From an uncultured Eubacteriales bacterium (GTDB taxonomy: Bacteria; Bacillota; Clostridia; Oscillospirales; Oscillospiraceae), in assembly GCA_900319465.1 (NCBI GenBank), contig ONOL01000001.1, forward strand, positions 96,843 through 160,842: a DNA stretch of 64,000 nucleotides, given 5' to 3'. A program made the position numbers and the translations under genes. Shown piece after piece: positions 55,085 through 63,042 of this stretch (position 1 is the stretch's first letter; every line of letters begins with the position of its first letter). The notes beneath the pieces were generated by a model. That model was given only the letters and a program-made list of their open reading frames with translations. It was not told where the DNA came from and made no database searches.

Positions 55085-56509
55085 TCAGATCTCTTTCCAG
55101 CGCTCCTCGGCGCGCTCGGCCTCCTCGCGGGCGCGCTGCTCCTCCTGGAGGCGCAGGCGGCGGCGCTGCTCGGCGAGCTTCCGCTCCCGCAGATGCTTGC
55201 GGCGCAGGCGGCGGTAGCGGGTGACGAGGGCGATGTAGCAGACGGCGAGCAGCAGCACGACCACGAGGATCGTGATGACCCAGCCGTTGGAGAAGAACTG
55301 GCGCAGCCGCTCGCGCATGAACTCGCCCCTCGCGAGCTCCACCTGCGCGCGGTTGACGAGGCGCACGGTGCCGTAATCGTCGCCGTTGATGAGCACCTTC
55401 GCCTCGCCCAGGACGGTGCCGGCCTCCAGCGGGGCGCTCAGCCTGTCCTCATAGACGCTGGTTCGGATCTCCATGTTCTCGGTGTCGAAGTCGGCGGGCA
55501 GCAGGGCGGTCAGCGCCTGCTGGGGATAGAGCGTCACCTCGCCGCCGTCGGCAGCCAGGCGGATCTGCACCTGCTCCAGCGGCTCCGAAACGCCGATCAG
55601 CTCGCGGTAGGAGAAGTTGTTGAAGACCCAGTCGTAGAGGGTGATCGTGTCGGAGAAGTTGCGGAACTCCTCGATCCCCGCGTTGTAGTAGCCGTTGCAG
55701 CCCATCACGATCACGAGCGCCCGGACGTTCCCGCGCGAGGCGGTGGAGATCAGGCAGTAGCCCGCGGCGCGGGTGTAGCCGGTCTTGATGCCTGAGGCGC
55801 CGTCGTAGAGGTAGCTGCTGTACGCGTTATAGTCGGAATACTGGCTGATGAGGGCGTTGGAGTTGTGCAGGACCTTGCCGTTGTTGACGTAGCGGCTCTC
55901 GGGCTGGTACTCGATGGTGTTCGCCATCTCCATGAAAAGCGGATGCTTCATGGCTTCCACGGTCATCAGGTACAGGTCGTAGGCGGTGCTGTAATGGTCC
56001 TCGGCGGGCAGGCCGTTGGTGTTGACGAAGTGGGTGTTGACACAGCCGAGCTGCGCGGCCCGCTGGTTCATCCGGTCCACAAAGGCGCTGACGCTGCCGG
56101 AGAGGTAGCTGCCGATGACGTTGCAGGCCTCGTTGGCCGAGCCCACCATCGCGCAGTACAGCAGCTCCCGCAGGCTGAGCTGCACGCCGGGGATGATGCC
56201 GGCGGAGCTGCTGTCCTCCCCCAGCCCTTCGCGGCAGTCGTTCTGGGCGGTGACGGTATCGTTCAGGGACACCTCGCCCCGGTCGACGGCCTCCAGCGCC
56301 AGCAGCACGGTCATGACCTTGGTGAGGCTGGCGGGGGCGCGCTGCTGCTCGGCGTTCAGGGCGTAGAGGAAGCGGCCGGAGTCCATGTCCACCACCAGGG
56401 CGGCCTGCCCGTCAAGCTCCGGCGCGCCGAGGGCGTGCGCCGCGGGGGCGGAAAGGCCGAAAAACAGCGCGGCGCACAGGATGAAAGAGAAAATTCTGAA
56501 TTTTTTCAT
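55085..56509 (-). CDS. Serine-type D-Ala-D-Ala carboxypeptidase (DacF-like)
   Basis: The 474-residue membrane-bound penicillin-binding protein trims the terminal D-alanine of peptidoglycan stem peptides. It has a signal peptide (MKKFRIFSFILCAALFFGL) and the three active-site motifs SLTK (Ser61-Lys64), SAN (in VGSANEACN) and KTG (GIKTGYTRAAG). A PBP5-like C-terminal beta domain follows, then a transmembrane helix (WVITILVVVLLLAVCYIALV) and a long Arg/Glu-rich coiled tail that would lie inside the cell, an unusual replacement for the normal amphipathic anchor. It is divergent from a two-component system with a Fur-box-like 15-mer 33 bp before its start. Confidence 0.9.
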   Translation of the reverse strand: MKKFRIFSFILCAALFFGLSAPAAHALGAPELDGQAALVVDMDSGRFLYALNAEQQRAPASLTKVMTVLLALEAVDRGEVSLNDTVTAQNDCREGLGEDSSSAGIIPGVQLSLRELLYCAMVGSANEACNVIGSYLSGSVSAFVDRMNQRAAQLGCVNTHFVNTNGLPAEDHYSTAYDLYLMTVEAMKHPLFMEMANTIEYQPESRYVNNGKVLHNSNALISQYSDYNAYSSYLYDGASGIKTGYTRAAGYCLISTASRGNVRALVIVMGCNGYYNAGIEEFRNFSDTITLYDWVFNNFSYRELIGVSEPLEQVQIRLAADGGEVTLYPQQALTALLPADFDTENMEIRTSVYEDRLSAPLEAGTVLGEAKVLINGDDYGTVRLVNRAQVELARGEFMRERLRQFFSNGWVITILVVVLLLAVCYIALVTRYRRLRRKHLRERKLAEQRRRLRLQEEQRAREEAERAEERWKEI

Positions 56510-56541
56510 TTTGCTCTCCCGGTTTATTGCGGAATGTGGTA

Positions 56542-56556
56542 TGATAATGATTATCT
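56542..56556. promoter_or_regulatory. Fur-family box-like 15-mer
   Basis: TGATAATGATTATCT matches the Gram-positive Fur 7-1-7 consensus TGATAATnATTATCA at 14 of 14 specified positions but one. It lies between the carboxypeptidase gene and the response regulator gene. Because it overlaps the start of a repeat element, chance cannot be excluded. Confidence 0.45.
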
Positions 56557-56622
56557 GATGGTGAAACGCCAGGAAGCGTTTCGCCGGATCTTCCCTGCGA
56601 GGATCCTGTCGCCGTCAGATAA
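56551..56622 (+). repeat. Dispersed intergenic element, copy B; possible three-way-junction RNA
   Basis: P1 pairs TTATCTGATGG (56551-56561) with CCGTCAGATAA (56612-56622), with one G-U. P2 pairs TGAAACGC with GCGTTTCG around CAGGAA. P3 pairs GGATC with GATCC. The P2 block and its GGAT tail recur in the trkA leader at 14599-14632. The remaining 200 bp to the response regulator start hold further AT-poor dyads and a TTTGGCGGAAAA segment related to copies A and C, and no gene. Confidence 0.55.
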
Positions 56623-56830
56623 GCATTATTATACGGGCTGCGGAAAAGAATTGCAACTTAAATTCTGCGGATTCCCGCACGGCGGGAAGCGCCCGGCGCC
56701 CGGCGGCGTTTTGCCGTCATACGGGCATTATAAGGATTCCCGCATGGTGAAAACAGTCGAATCTTCGCTCGTTTTCACGGCCGAACGGCAAGTTTGGCGG
56801 AAAATGACCGTTTCAGTAGGGAGAATGCCG

Positions 56831-57523
56831 ATGAAAATTCTGGTGGTCGACGACGAAAAGCTCCTGGTCAAGGGCATCAAATTCAATCTGGAGAACGAGG
56901 GATACAGCGTGGACGCGTGCTACAACGGCGAGGACGCCGTCACGATGGCGCGCGGCGGCGGCTACGATCTCATCATCCTCGACCTGATGATGCCCGGCAA
57001 GGACGGGCTGCAGGCCGCGCAGGAGATCCGCGGTTTTTCCGCCGTCCCCATCATCATGCTCACCGCCCGCAGCGAGCGCTCGGACAAACTGATGGGCTTC
57101 GAGTCCGGCGCGGACGACTACGTGACCAAGCCCTTCGACATCCTCGAGCTCAAGGCGCGGGTGCGCGCCCTGCTGCGCAGGGCGTCCCTCTCCGCCCCCG
57201 CCGCCGGAGGCGGGAGCGCGGGCGTGCTGCAGCGCGGGCACATCGCCGTCGACGAGGAGCGCCGCGCCGCCTATCGGGCGGGCGAGAGCGTGGAGCTGAC
57301 CATGAAGGAGTTCGACCTGATCCTGTTTCTGATGAAGAACCCCGGCAAGGTATACAGCCGGGAAGTCCTGCTTGATCTGGTCTGGGGCTACGAATACCAG
57401 GGGGACACGCGTACCGTGGATGTGCACATCCGCAGGCTGCGCGAGAAGCTGGAGCTCGACCCCGCCAACCCCGAATACATCATCACCAAATGGGGCGTGG
57501 GGTACTACTTCAATGAAAAATAA
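56831..57523 (+). CDS. OmpR/PhoB-family response regulator
   Basis: The 230-residue regulator has a receiver domain beginning MKILVVDDEKLLVKGI with acidic Asp8/Asp9, phosphoacceptor Asp51 in LIILDLMMPGKDG, the Thr of IMLTARS and the Lys of VTKPFD. A short Ala/Gly linker leads to the winged-helix domain (VELTMKEFDLILFLMKNPG, RTVDVHIRRLREKLE, KWGVGYYF). The start at 56831 is preferred because GGGAGA is 8 bases upstream; an ATG at 56825 is possible. It is paired with the kinase gene 92 bp downstream. Targets are not shown, though the divergent cell-wall enzyme is a candidate. Confidence 0.93.
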   Translation: MKILVVDDEKLLVKGIKFNLENEGYSVDACYNGEDAVTMARGGGYDLIILDLMMPGKDGLQAAQEIRGFSAVPIIMLTARSERSDKLMGFESGADDYVTKPFDILELKARVRALLRRASLSAPAAGGGSAGVLQRGHIAVDEERRAAYRAGESVELTMKEFDLILFLMKNPGKVYSREVLLDLVWGYEYQGDTRTVDVHIRRLREKLELDPANPEYIITKWGVGYYFNEK

Positions 57524-57615
57524 CAACTCATAATCGTCATAATCGTCGCCGAAGGCGACACCGCAATTCTTCATTATTCTTGATTCACGATTCGTTTTTC
57601 CCCGGAGGTTGGCTG

Positions 57616-59016
57616 ATGCACAGCATACGATTTCGCTTTTTTGCCTTTATCGCGGCGCTGCTGCTGGTGCTGCTGGTGCTGCTCAACAGCTATCCGCTGA
57701 TCTCCTCCCGCGACGCGGTGTATGAGGAGAAGCGCAGCTCCATGTCCGCGGCGGCCTCTGTTGTGGCCTCTTCGCTCGCCGGTCTGGACCGGCTGAGCCA
57801 GGAGAGCGTGGCCGAGGTGCTCACCTTTCTGGACATCAGCGGTTACAGCCGCATCCTCGTGGCCGACCGCAGCGGCGTCGTGGTCTACGACGACGGCGGC
57901 AGCGCGGGCAGCCTCACCCAGATCGCGGACGTGCTCACCGCCCTTCGGGAGAGCAAGACCATCTTCCGCTCCCGGCTGGGCGAGGACGCCTTTCTGAGCA
58001 GCTACGCCGTGCCCATGAGCGCCCAGGGCGCGATCACCGGCGCGGTCTATCTCTGCGAGCACGACAGCGAGCGCGCGCAGATCATCTTCGGCATCCAGGA
58101 CCGCATCCGCGTGCTGTCCATCGTCATCGGCGCGGCGGCCTTCCTGCTGGCGGGCTTCTTCGTCTTTGCCCTGATGCAGCGGCTGCAGGGCCTGATCTCC
58201 TCGATGCGGGTCGTTGCCGGGGGCGACTACGCCCACCGCCACCCGATCCGCGGGCAGGACGAGATCAGCGAGCTGGGCCAGGAATTCAACCTGCTGACCG
58301 AGCGGCTGGAGACCACGGAAAAGCAGCGCCGCCGCTTCGTTTCGGACGCCTCCCATGAGCTCAAGACCCCGCTGGCCTCGATCCGCCTGCTCTCGGACAG
58401 CATCGTGCAGAGCGAGGGCATGGACGCGCAGACCGTGCGGGAGTTCGCGGCGGACATCGGCCACGAGGCCCAGCGCCTGCAGCGCACGACCGAGGATCTG
58501 TTGGACCTGAGCCGCATGGACGACGGCATCGGCTTTGTGCCCGAGCCCTCGGATGTGAGCCGCGCCGCGCAGGACGCGCTGGTGCTGCTGCGGCCGCTGG
58601 CGCACGAGCGCTCGGTGCAGCTTGTCTCCCGGCTGGACGACGGCTGCGTGGTCATGGGCAACCCCGACGCGCTCTTCAAGATTATCTTCAACCTGACCGA
58701 GAACGCCATCAAGTACAACGTGCCCGACGGCAGCGTGGAGCTGAGCGTCCGCAGCGCCGGGGACACGGTGGAGATCGAGGTGGCCGACACGGGCATCGGC
58801 ATCCCCGAGGAGGACCGCCGCCACATCTTCGACCGCTTCTACCGGGTGGACAAGGCGCGCTCCCGCGCCACCGGCGGCAACGGCCTCGGTCTGAGCATCG
58901 TACACGACGCGGTGCAGGCCCACGGGGGCAGCATCGCGGTCGGACAGAACAAACCGCAGGGCTCGCGCTTTATCGTCACGCTCCCGCGGGCATCGGAAGA
59001 GGAGACAGGACTATGA
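57616..59016 (+). CDS. Membrane sensor histidine kinase
   Basis: The 466-residue kinase starts at MHSIRFRFF behind GGAGG. It has a first membrane helix (about 8-28), an extracytoplasmic sensor of roughly 130 residues, a second helix (about 165-188), a HAMP linker (LISSMRVVAGGDYAHR), the HisKA domain with phosphoacceptor His247 in SDASHELKTPLASIRLL and a HATPase_c domain with NLTENAIKYN (N box), VADTGIGIPEEDR (G1) and GGNGLGLSIV (G2). The type resembles PhoR/WalK/VanS sensors. Its stop overlaps the Xaa-Pro peptidase start by 4 bp, so the regulator, kinase and peptidase form one operon. Confidence 0.94.
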   Translation: MHSIRFRFFAFIAALLLVLLVLLNSYPLISSRDAVYEEKRSSMSAAASVVASSLAGLDRLSQESVAEVLTFLDISGYSRILVADRSGVVVYDDGGSAGSLTQIADVLTALRESKTIFRSRLGEDAFLSSYAVPMSAQGAITGAVYLCEHDSERAQIIFGIQDRIRVLSIVIGAAAFLLAGFFVFALMQRLQGLISSMRVVAGGDYAHRHPIRGQDEISELGQEFNLLTERLETTEKQRRRFVSDASHELKTPLASIRLLSDSIVQSEGMDAQTVREFAADIGHEAQRLQRTTEDLLDLSRMDDGIGFVPEPSDVSRAAQDALVLLRPLAHERSVQLVSRLDDGCVVMGNPDALFKIIFNLTENAIKYNVPDGSVELSVRSAGDTVEIEVADTGIGIPEEDRRHIFDRFYRVDKARSRATGGNGLGLSIVHDAVQAHGGSIAVGQNKPQGSRFIVTLPRASEEETGL

Positions 59017-60086
59017 ACCACATCGCAGGAATTCAGCAGAAGCTCATCGAGAAGGGGCTGGACGCGCTCCTGATCACAGACGAGAAAAACCAGCGCTACG
59101 CCGCGGGCTTTCCCTTTACCGACGGCGCGGTGCTCGTCACCCGGGAGCGGGCCTATCTGATCACCGACTCCCGCTATATCGAGGCGGCGGAGAAGGCCGT
59201 CGATCCCTGCGTCACCGTGCAGTTGTTTGACGGGCGGCGCCCGCTCATGGCGCGCCTGGCCGACGCGCTGCGGGAAAACGGGGTGCAGCGCCTCGGCGCC
59301 GAGGAGCAGAAGCTCAGCCACGGCGCCTATCTCGCCTGGCAGAAGCGGCTGGGGCGCGAGCTCCTGCCCGCGCAGGAGATCCTCACGGGCCTGCGCGCCT
59401 CGAAGGACGAGGAGGAGATCGCCTGCATGATCCGCGCCCAGCGCATCAGCGAAAAGGCGCTGGAGGAGACGCTGCCGGTCATCCGGCCCGGCATGACCGA
59501 GAAGGAGGTCGCGGCGGAGCTCGTCTACCGGATGCTGCGCCACGGCAGCGAGGGCAATTCCTTCGACCCCATCGTCGTCACCGGCAGGAACACCTCCCTG
59601 CCCCACGGCGTCCCCGGCGACACGGTCATCCGGCCGGGCGACTTCATCACGATGGACTTCGGCTCCCTCTCCGGCGGCTACTGCTCCGACATGACGCGCA
59701 CCGTGGCCGTCGGCAGCGCCACCGAGGAGATGAAGAACATCTACGACATCGTCCTCAAGGCCCAGCTCGCGGGCATTGCGGCCGCCCGCTCCGGCATCCC
59801 CGGGAAGGTCATCGACGGCGCGGCGCGCAAGGTCATCGAGGACGCGGGCTACGGCGAATACTTCGGCCACGGCTTCGGCCACAGCCTCGGCCTCGACATC
59901 CACGAGCCGCCCACGGCCGGCCCCCGCGGCGAGGCGCTGATGGAGGAAAACGACCTCTGTTCCGCCGAGCCCGGCATCTACCTGCCCGGTAAATTCGGTG
60001 TGCGCATCGAGGACGTGATGATCCTGCGCGCCGACGGCGCCGAGGTCATCACCAAGGCCCCGAAGGCGGAACTGATCATCCTGTAA
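59013..60086 (+). CDS. pepP: Xaa-Pro aminopeptidase (M24)
   Basis: The 357-residue metallopeptidase removes N-terminal residues before proline. It has an N-terminal creatinase-like domain (DALLITDEKNQRYAAGF, AYLITDSRY) and the pita-bread catalytic domain with five metal ligands: Asp in ITMDFGS and CSDMTRTV, His in GHGFGHSLGLDIHE, Glu in SAEPGIY and Glu in VRIEDV. Size and motifs are those of Firmicute PepP/YpdF-like cytoplasmic enzymes. It overlaps the histidine kinase by 4 bp, an unusual partner that may simply reflect operon packing. Confidence 0.94.
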   Translation: MNHIAGIQQKLIEKGLDALLITDEKNQRYAAGFPFTDGAVLVTRERAYLITDSRYIEAAEKAVDPCVTVQLFDGRRPLMARLADALRENGVQRLGAEEQKLSHGAYLAWQKRLGRELLPAQEILTGLRASKDEEEIACMIRAQRISEKALEETLPVIRPGMTEKEVAAELVYRMLRHGSEGNSFDPIVVTGRNTSLPHGVPGDTVIRPGDFITMDFGSLSGGYCSDMTRTVAVGSATEEMKNIYDIVLKAQLAGIAAARSGIPGKVIDGAARKVIEDAGYGEYFGHGFGHSLGLDIHEPPTAGPRGEALMEENDLCSAEPGIYLPGKFGVRIEDVMILRADGAEVITKAPKAELIIL

Positions 60087-60108
60087 CAAGCATAGAATAG
60101 GAACAAAC

Positions 60109-60175
60109 GCGCCGTACCCGGCGCAGGAAAGAACGAAGCCCTGGTTTCAGGGTTGAAAAAATCGGGTAACACCCG
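60109..60175 (+). promoter_or_regulatory. Three small hairpins ahead of hprK
   Basis: GCGCCG/CGGCGC (60109-60124), AGCCCTG/CAGGGTT (60137-60154) and CGGGT/ACCCG (60163-60175) follow one another in the 99-bp leader. The last ends right before the GGAGGG ribosome binding site of hprK. A translational control role is possible but unproven. Confidence 0.4.
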
Positions 60176-60185
60176 GAGGGTGCCT

Positions 60186-61124
60186 ATGAAGACCAAGTAT
60201 TCCGTCAAGCTCAAGACCGTGGTCGAGGAGCACGCGCTCAAGCCGCTGCACCTTTCCAAGCATTATGAGACCGCCGTGGTCACCACGGCGGACGTGAACC
60301 GTCCCGCCATGCAGCTTACCGGCTTTTACAACTACTTCGACCCCAAGCGCATCCAGATGATCGGCCGCGTGGAGTCCACCTACCTGGACACCCTGAGCCG
60401 CGCCCAGCGGCTTGCCGCCTACGAGCGCTTCATGGCCTACGACATCTGCGCGCTGGTGATCTGCCACGGGGTGAAGCCCTCCCGGGAATGCCTGGAGATG
60501 GCGGAGAAATACGACCGCAACCTCTTCATCACCGCGGAGGACACCTCGGAGTTCCAGGCAAACCTCATCAGCTCTCTCCGGAACCATCTGGCTCCCCGCC
60601 TGACCACCCACGGCGTGCTGGTGGAGATCTACGGCGAGGGCGTGCTCCTGTGCGGGGACAGCGGCATCGGCAAGAGCGAGACTGCACTGGAGCTCATCAA
60701 GCGCGGCCACCGGCTCGTCGCGGACGACGCGGTGGAGATCAAGCTGGTCAACCGCAACACGCTGCTCGGCACCGCCCCCTCCATCATCCGCTATTACATG
60801 GAGCTGCGGGGCATCGGCGTCATCAACGTCCGGCACATCTACGGCGTCGGCGCCGTCAAGCCCGAGAGCGGGATCGACCTCGTGGTGCGTATGGAGAGCT
60901 GGGTCGAGGGCAAGGCCTACGACCGGCTCGGCCTCACCAGCGAGTATGAGGACATCCTGGGCGTCAAGCTCCCGCTCGTGACGATCCCGGTCACCCCGGG
61001 GCGGAACCTCGCCGTGATCCTGGAGCTTGCCGCGATGAACAACCGCCAGAAGAAAATGGGCTTCAACGCCGCCGAGATGCTGGCCTCCGAACACGATCTG
61101 GCCATTGACTCCGGTCTTTTCTGA
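60186..61124 (+). CDS. hprK: HPr kinase/phosphorylase
   Basis: HprK phosphorylates or dephosphorylates Ser46 of HPr and so links glycolytic state to carbon catabolite control. The 312-residue protein has an N-terminal MurF-like domain, the Walker A loop GDSGIGKSE at residues 157-165, and the family signature ELRGIGVINVRHIYGVGAV; the catalytic LVADDAVEIK segment lies between them. The C-terminal VPVTPGRN-like IPVTPGRNLAVI is present. The start at 60186 has GGAGGG upstream. It is the head of the hprK-murB-rapZ-whiA run. Confidence 0.96.
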   Translation: MKTKYSVKLKTVVEEHALKPLHLSKHYETAVVTTADVNRPAMQLTGFYNYFDPKRIQMIGRVESTYLDTLSRAQRLAAYERFMAYDICALVICHGVKPSRECLEMAEKYDRNLFITAEDTSEFQANLISSLRNHLAPRLTTHGVLVEIYGEGVLLCGDSGIGKSETALELIKRGHRLVADDAVEIKLVNRNTLLGTAPSIIRYYMELRGIGVINVRHIYGVGAVKPESGIDLVVRMESWVEGKAYDRLGLTSEYEDILGVKLPLVTIPVTPGRNLAVILELAAMNNRQKKMGFNAAEMLASEHDLAIDSGLF

Positions 61125-61137
61125 AAGGACGATCGCT

Positions 61138-62133
61138 ATGGAAAATCTGGAAAAAGCCATTGCACAGGTGAAAGCCGAGCTGCCCGGCCTGACGCTGCTG
61201 GAAAACGAGCCGCTCTCCGCCCACTGCAGCTTCCGCATCGGCGGCCCCGCCCGCGCCATCGCCGTCCCGCAGGACGTGTCGAGCCTCTCGAAGATCTGCT
61301 GCATCCTCAAGGACCACAAGCTCGCCCCCTTCCTGCTCGGCAACGGCAGCAACATCCTCTTCCCCGACGAAGGGCTCGCGGATCTCTTCCTCATCAGCAC
61401 CGAAAAGCTGCAGCGGCTCTTCCTGCTGCCCGACGGCGCGATCTACGCCGAGGCGGGCGTGTCGCTCGCGCGGCTCGCGCTCTTCGCACAGCAGAACGGC
61501 CTCCGGGGGCTGGAATTCGCCTCCGGCATCCCCGGCACCGTGGGCGGCGGCCTGCGCATGAACGCGGGCGCCTACGGCGGCGAGCTCAAGGACGTCGTGG
61601 AGAGCGTGGTCACGCTCTACCTGCCCGAGCAGGCCGTGTATGAGCTGAATAACGAGCAGTGCGCCTTCGGCTACCGCATGAGCCGTTTCCAGAAGGTCGG
61701 CGGCTTCGTGCTTCTGAGCGCGGTGTTCCGCCTCGAGCCCGGGGACGCCGGCGAGATCGCCGCGAAAATGCGCGAGCTCAATGAGAAGCGCCGCGAGAAG
61801 CAGCCGCTGGACCTGCCCTCCGCCGGCAGCGCCTTCAAGCGCCCCGAGGGGTATTTCGCCGCCGCGCTCATCGACCAGGCCGGACTCAAGGGCTATCGTG
61901 TCGGCGGCGCGCAGGTGAGCGAGAAGCACGCGGGCTTCGTGGTCAACGCCGGCAACGCCAGCTCCCACGACGTGTACGACCTGATGATGCACGTGCGAAA
62001 CACCGTATACCGCAACGCCGGCGTCGAGCTGGAGCCGGAGATCATCATCCTGCCGCCCGACTACAAGCTGGAGGACCACGGCCCCGCCGTGGCGAGGAAT
62101 CATGTGACGGTGAACGTACCGACGGAAGAATAA
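61138..62133 (+). CDS. murB: UDP-N-acetylenolpyruvoylglucosamine reductase
   Basis: MurB reduces the enolpyruvyl group to lactyl, giving UDP-MurNAc for peptidoglycan. The 331-residue flavoprotein has the FAD-binding motifs SFRIGGPARAIAVPQ and LLGNGSNILFPDEG, ASGIPGTVGGGLRMNAGAYGGE, the type II signature FGYRMSRFQ, the catalytic serine region PSAGSAFKRPEG and the final VGGAQVSEKHAGFVVN. It starts at 61138, 13 bp behind hprK with an AAAGGA site, in the usual Gram-positive order. Confidence 0.96.
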   Translation: MENLEKAIAQVKAELPGLTLLENEPLSAHCSFRIGGPARAIAVPQDVSSLSKICCILKDHKLAPFLLGNGSNILFPDEGLADLFLISTEKLQRLFLLPDGAIYAEAGVSLARLALFAQQNGLRGLEFASGIPGTVGGGLRMNAGAYGGELKDVVESVVTLYLPEQAVYELNNEQCAFGYRMSRFQKVGGFVLLSAVFRLEPGDAGEIAAKMRELNEKRREKQPLDLPSAGSAFKRPEGYFAAALIDQAGLKGYRVGGAQVSEKHAGFVVNAGNASSHDVYDLMMHVRNTVYRNAGVELEPEIIILPPDYKLEDHGPAVARNHVTVNVPTEE

Positions 62134-62142
62134 CGGATTATT

Positions 62143-63000
62143 ATGGAATTTCTTATCATCACCGGCCTCTCCGGCGCGGGGAAAAGCCGCGCCGCGGACG
62201 TGCTGGAGGATCTCGAATACTACTGCGTGGACAACATGCCCGTCAAGCTCATCCCCCGCTTCGCCGAGCTCTGCCTGGACACCCAGGGCCGCTACGAAAA
62301 GGTCGCCCTTGTGACCGACGTGCGCGAGCGCGAGAGCTTCGGCGAGCTGCTGAGCACGATCGACGAGCTCAAGGCCATGGACTGCACAGTGCGGATCCTG
62401 TATATGGACGCGGACCTGCGCACGCTCGTGCGGCGCTACAAGGAGTCCCGCCGCCCCCACCCGCTGGCCGGGCCGGGCGCCCCCATCGAGAAGGCCATCG
62501 CCCGGGAGGAGGAGCTGCTCGCCCCCATCAAGGAGCGGGCGGACTTCGTCGTCAACAGCGCAAACCTCACTCTCGGCATGCTGCAGAACCGCCTCTACCA
62601 GCTCTTCGCCGGCGAGGGAAAAAAGCGGGAGCTCAACATCACCGTCATGTCCTTCGGCTTCAAGCACGGCATCCCGCTGGAGGCCGACCTGGTCTTTGAC
62701 GCGCGCTTCCTGCCGAACCCCTACTACGTGGACGAGCTGCGCCCCCTCTGCGGGCTGGACCGCCCGGTGGCGGAATTCGTCTTCTCCTGTCAGCAGACCC
62801 GGACCTTCATGGAGAAGATCCAGGACCTCATCGACTTCCTGCTGCCGCTGTATATCGAGGAGGGCAAGCTGGGGCTGACCATCGCGATCGGCTGCACCGG
62901 CGGCCACCACCGCAGCGTGGCCATCGCCGCCGCGCTCAACGACTATTTCTGCGCCAAGGGCCTGTCCTCGACCAATATCAACCGGGACGTGGAGAAATAG
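62143..63000 (+). CDS. rapZ: RNase adapter/nucleotide-binding protein RapZ (YvcJ)
   Basis: The 285-residue P-loop protein has ITGLSGAGKSRAADVLED at the start, YYCVDNMPVKLIP, the Walker-B-like ALVTDVRERESF and the conserved C-terminal half with VMSFGFKHGIPLEADLVFDARFLPNP and AIGCTGGHHRSV. In E. coli RapZ controls glucosamine-6-phosphate synthesis through small RNAs; in Bacillus YvcJ hydrolyses nucleotides and affects competence. The gene is 9 bp behind murB. In most relatives yvcK follows, but here whiA follows directly. Confidence 0.95.
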   Translation: MEFLIITGLSGAGKSRAADVLEDLEYYCVDNMPVKLIPRFAELCLDTQGRYEKVALVTDVRERESFGELLSTIDELKAMDCTVRILYMDADLRTLVRRYKESRRPHPLAGPGAPIEKAIAREEELLAPIKERADFVVNSANLTLGMLQNRLYQLFAGEGKKRELNITVMSFGFKHGIPLEADLVFDARFLPNPYYVDELRPLCGLDRPVAEFVFSCQQTRTFMEKIQDLIDFLLPLYIEEGKLGLTIAIGCTGGHHRSVAIAAALNDYFCAKGLSSTNINRDVEK

Positions 63001-63042
63001 CACGGTCTCCCCTGCCCGGGGATGCCGACAAGGAAGATTGAT

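Noticed and set aside
56551..56622. tRNA gene
   Set aside because: The length is tRNA-like but there is no TTC-loop consensus, anticodon stem or acceptor pairing of seven bases; it is a three-way junction.
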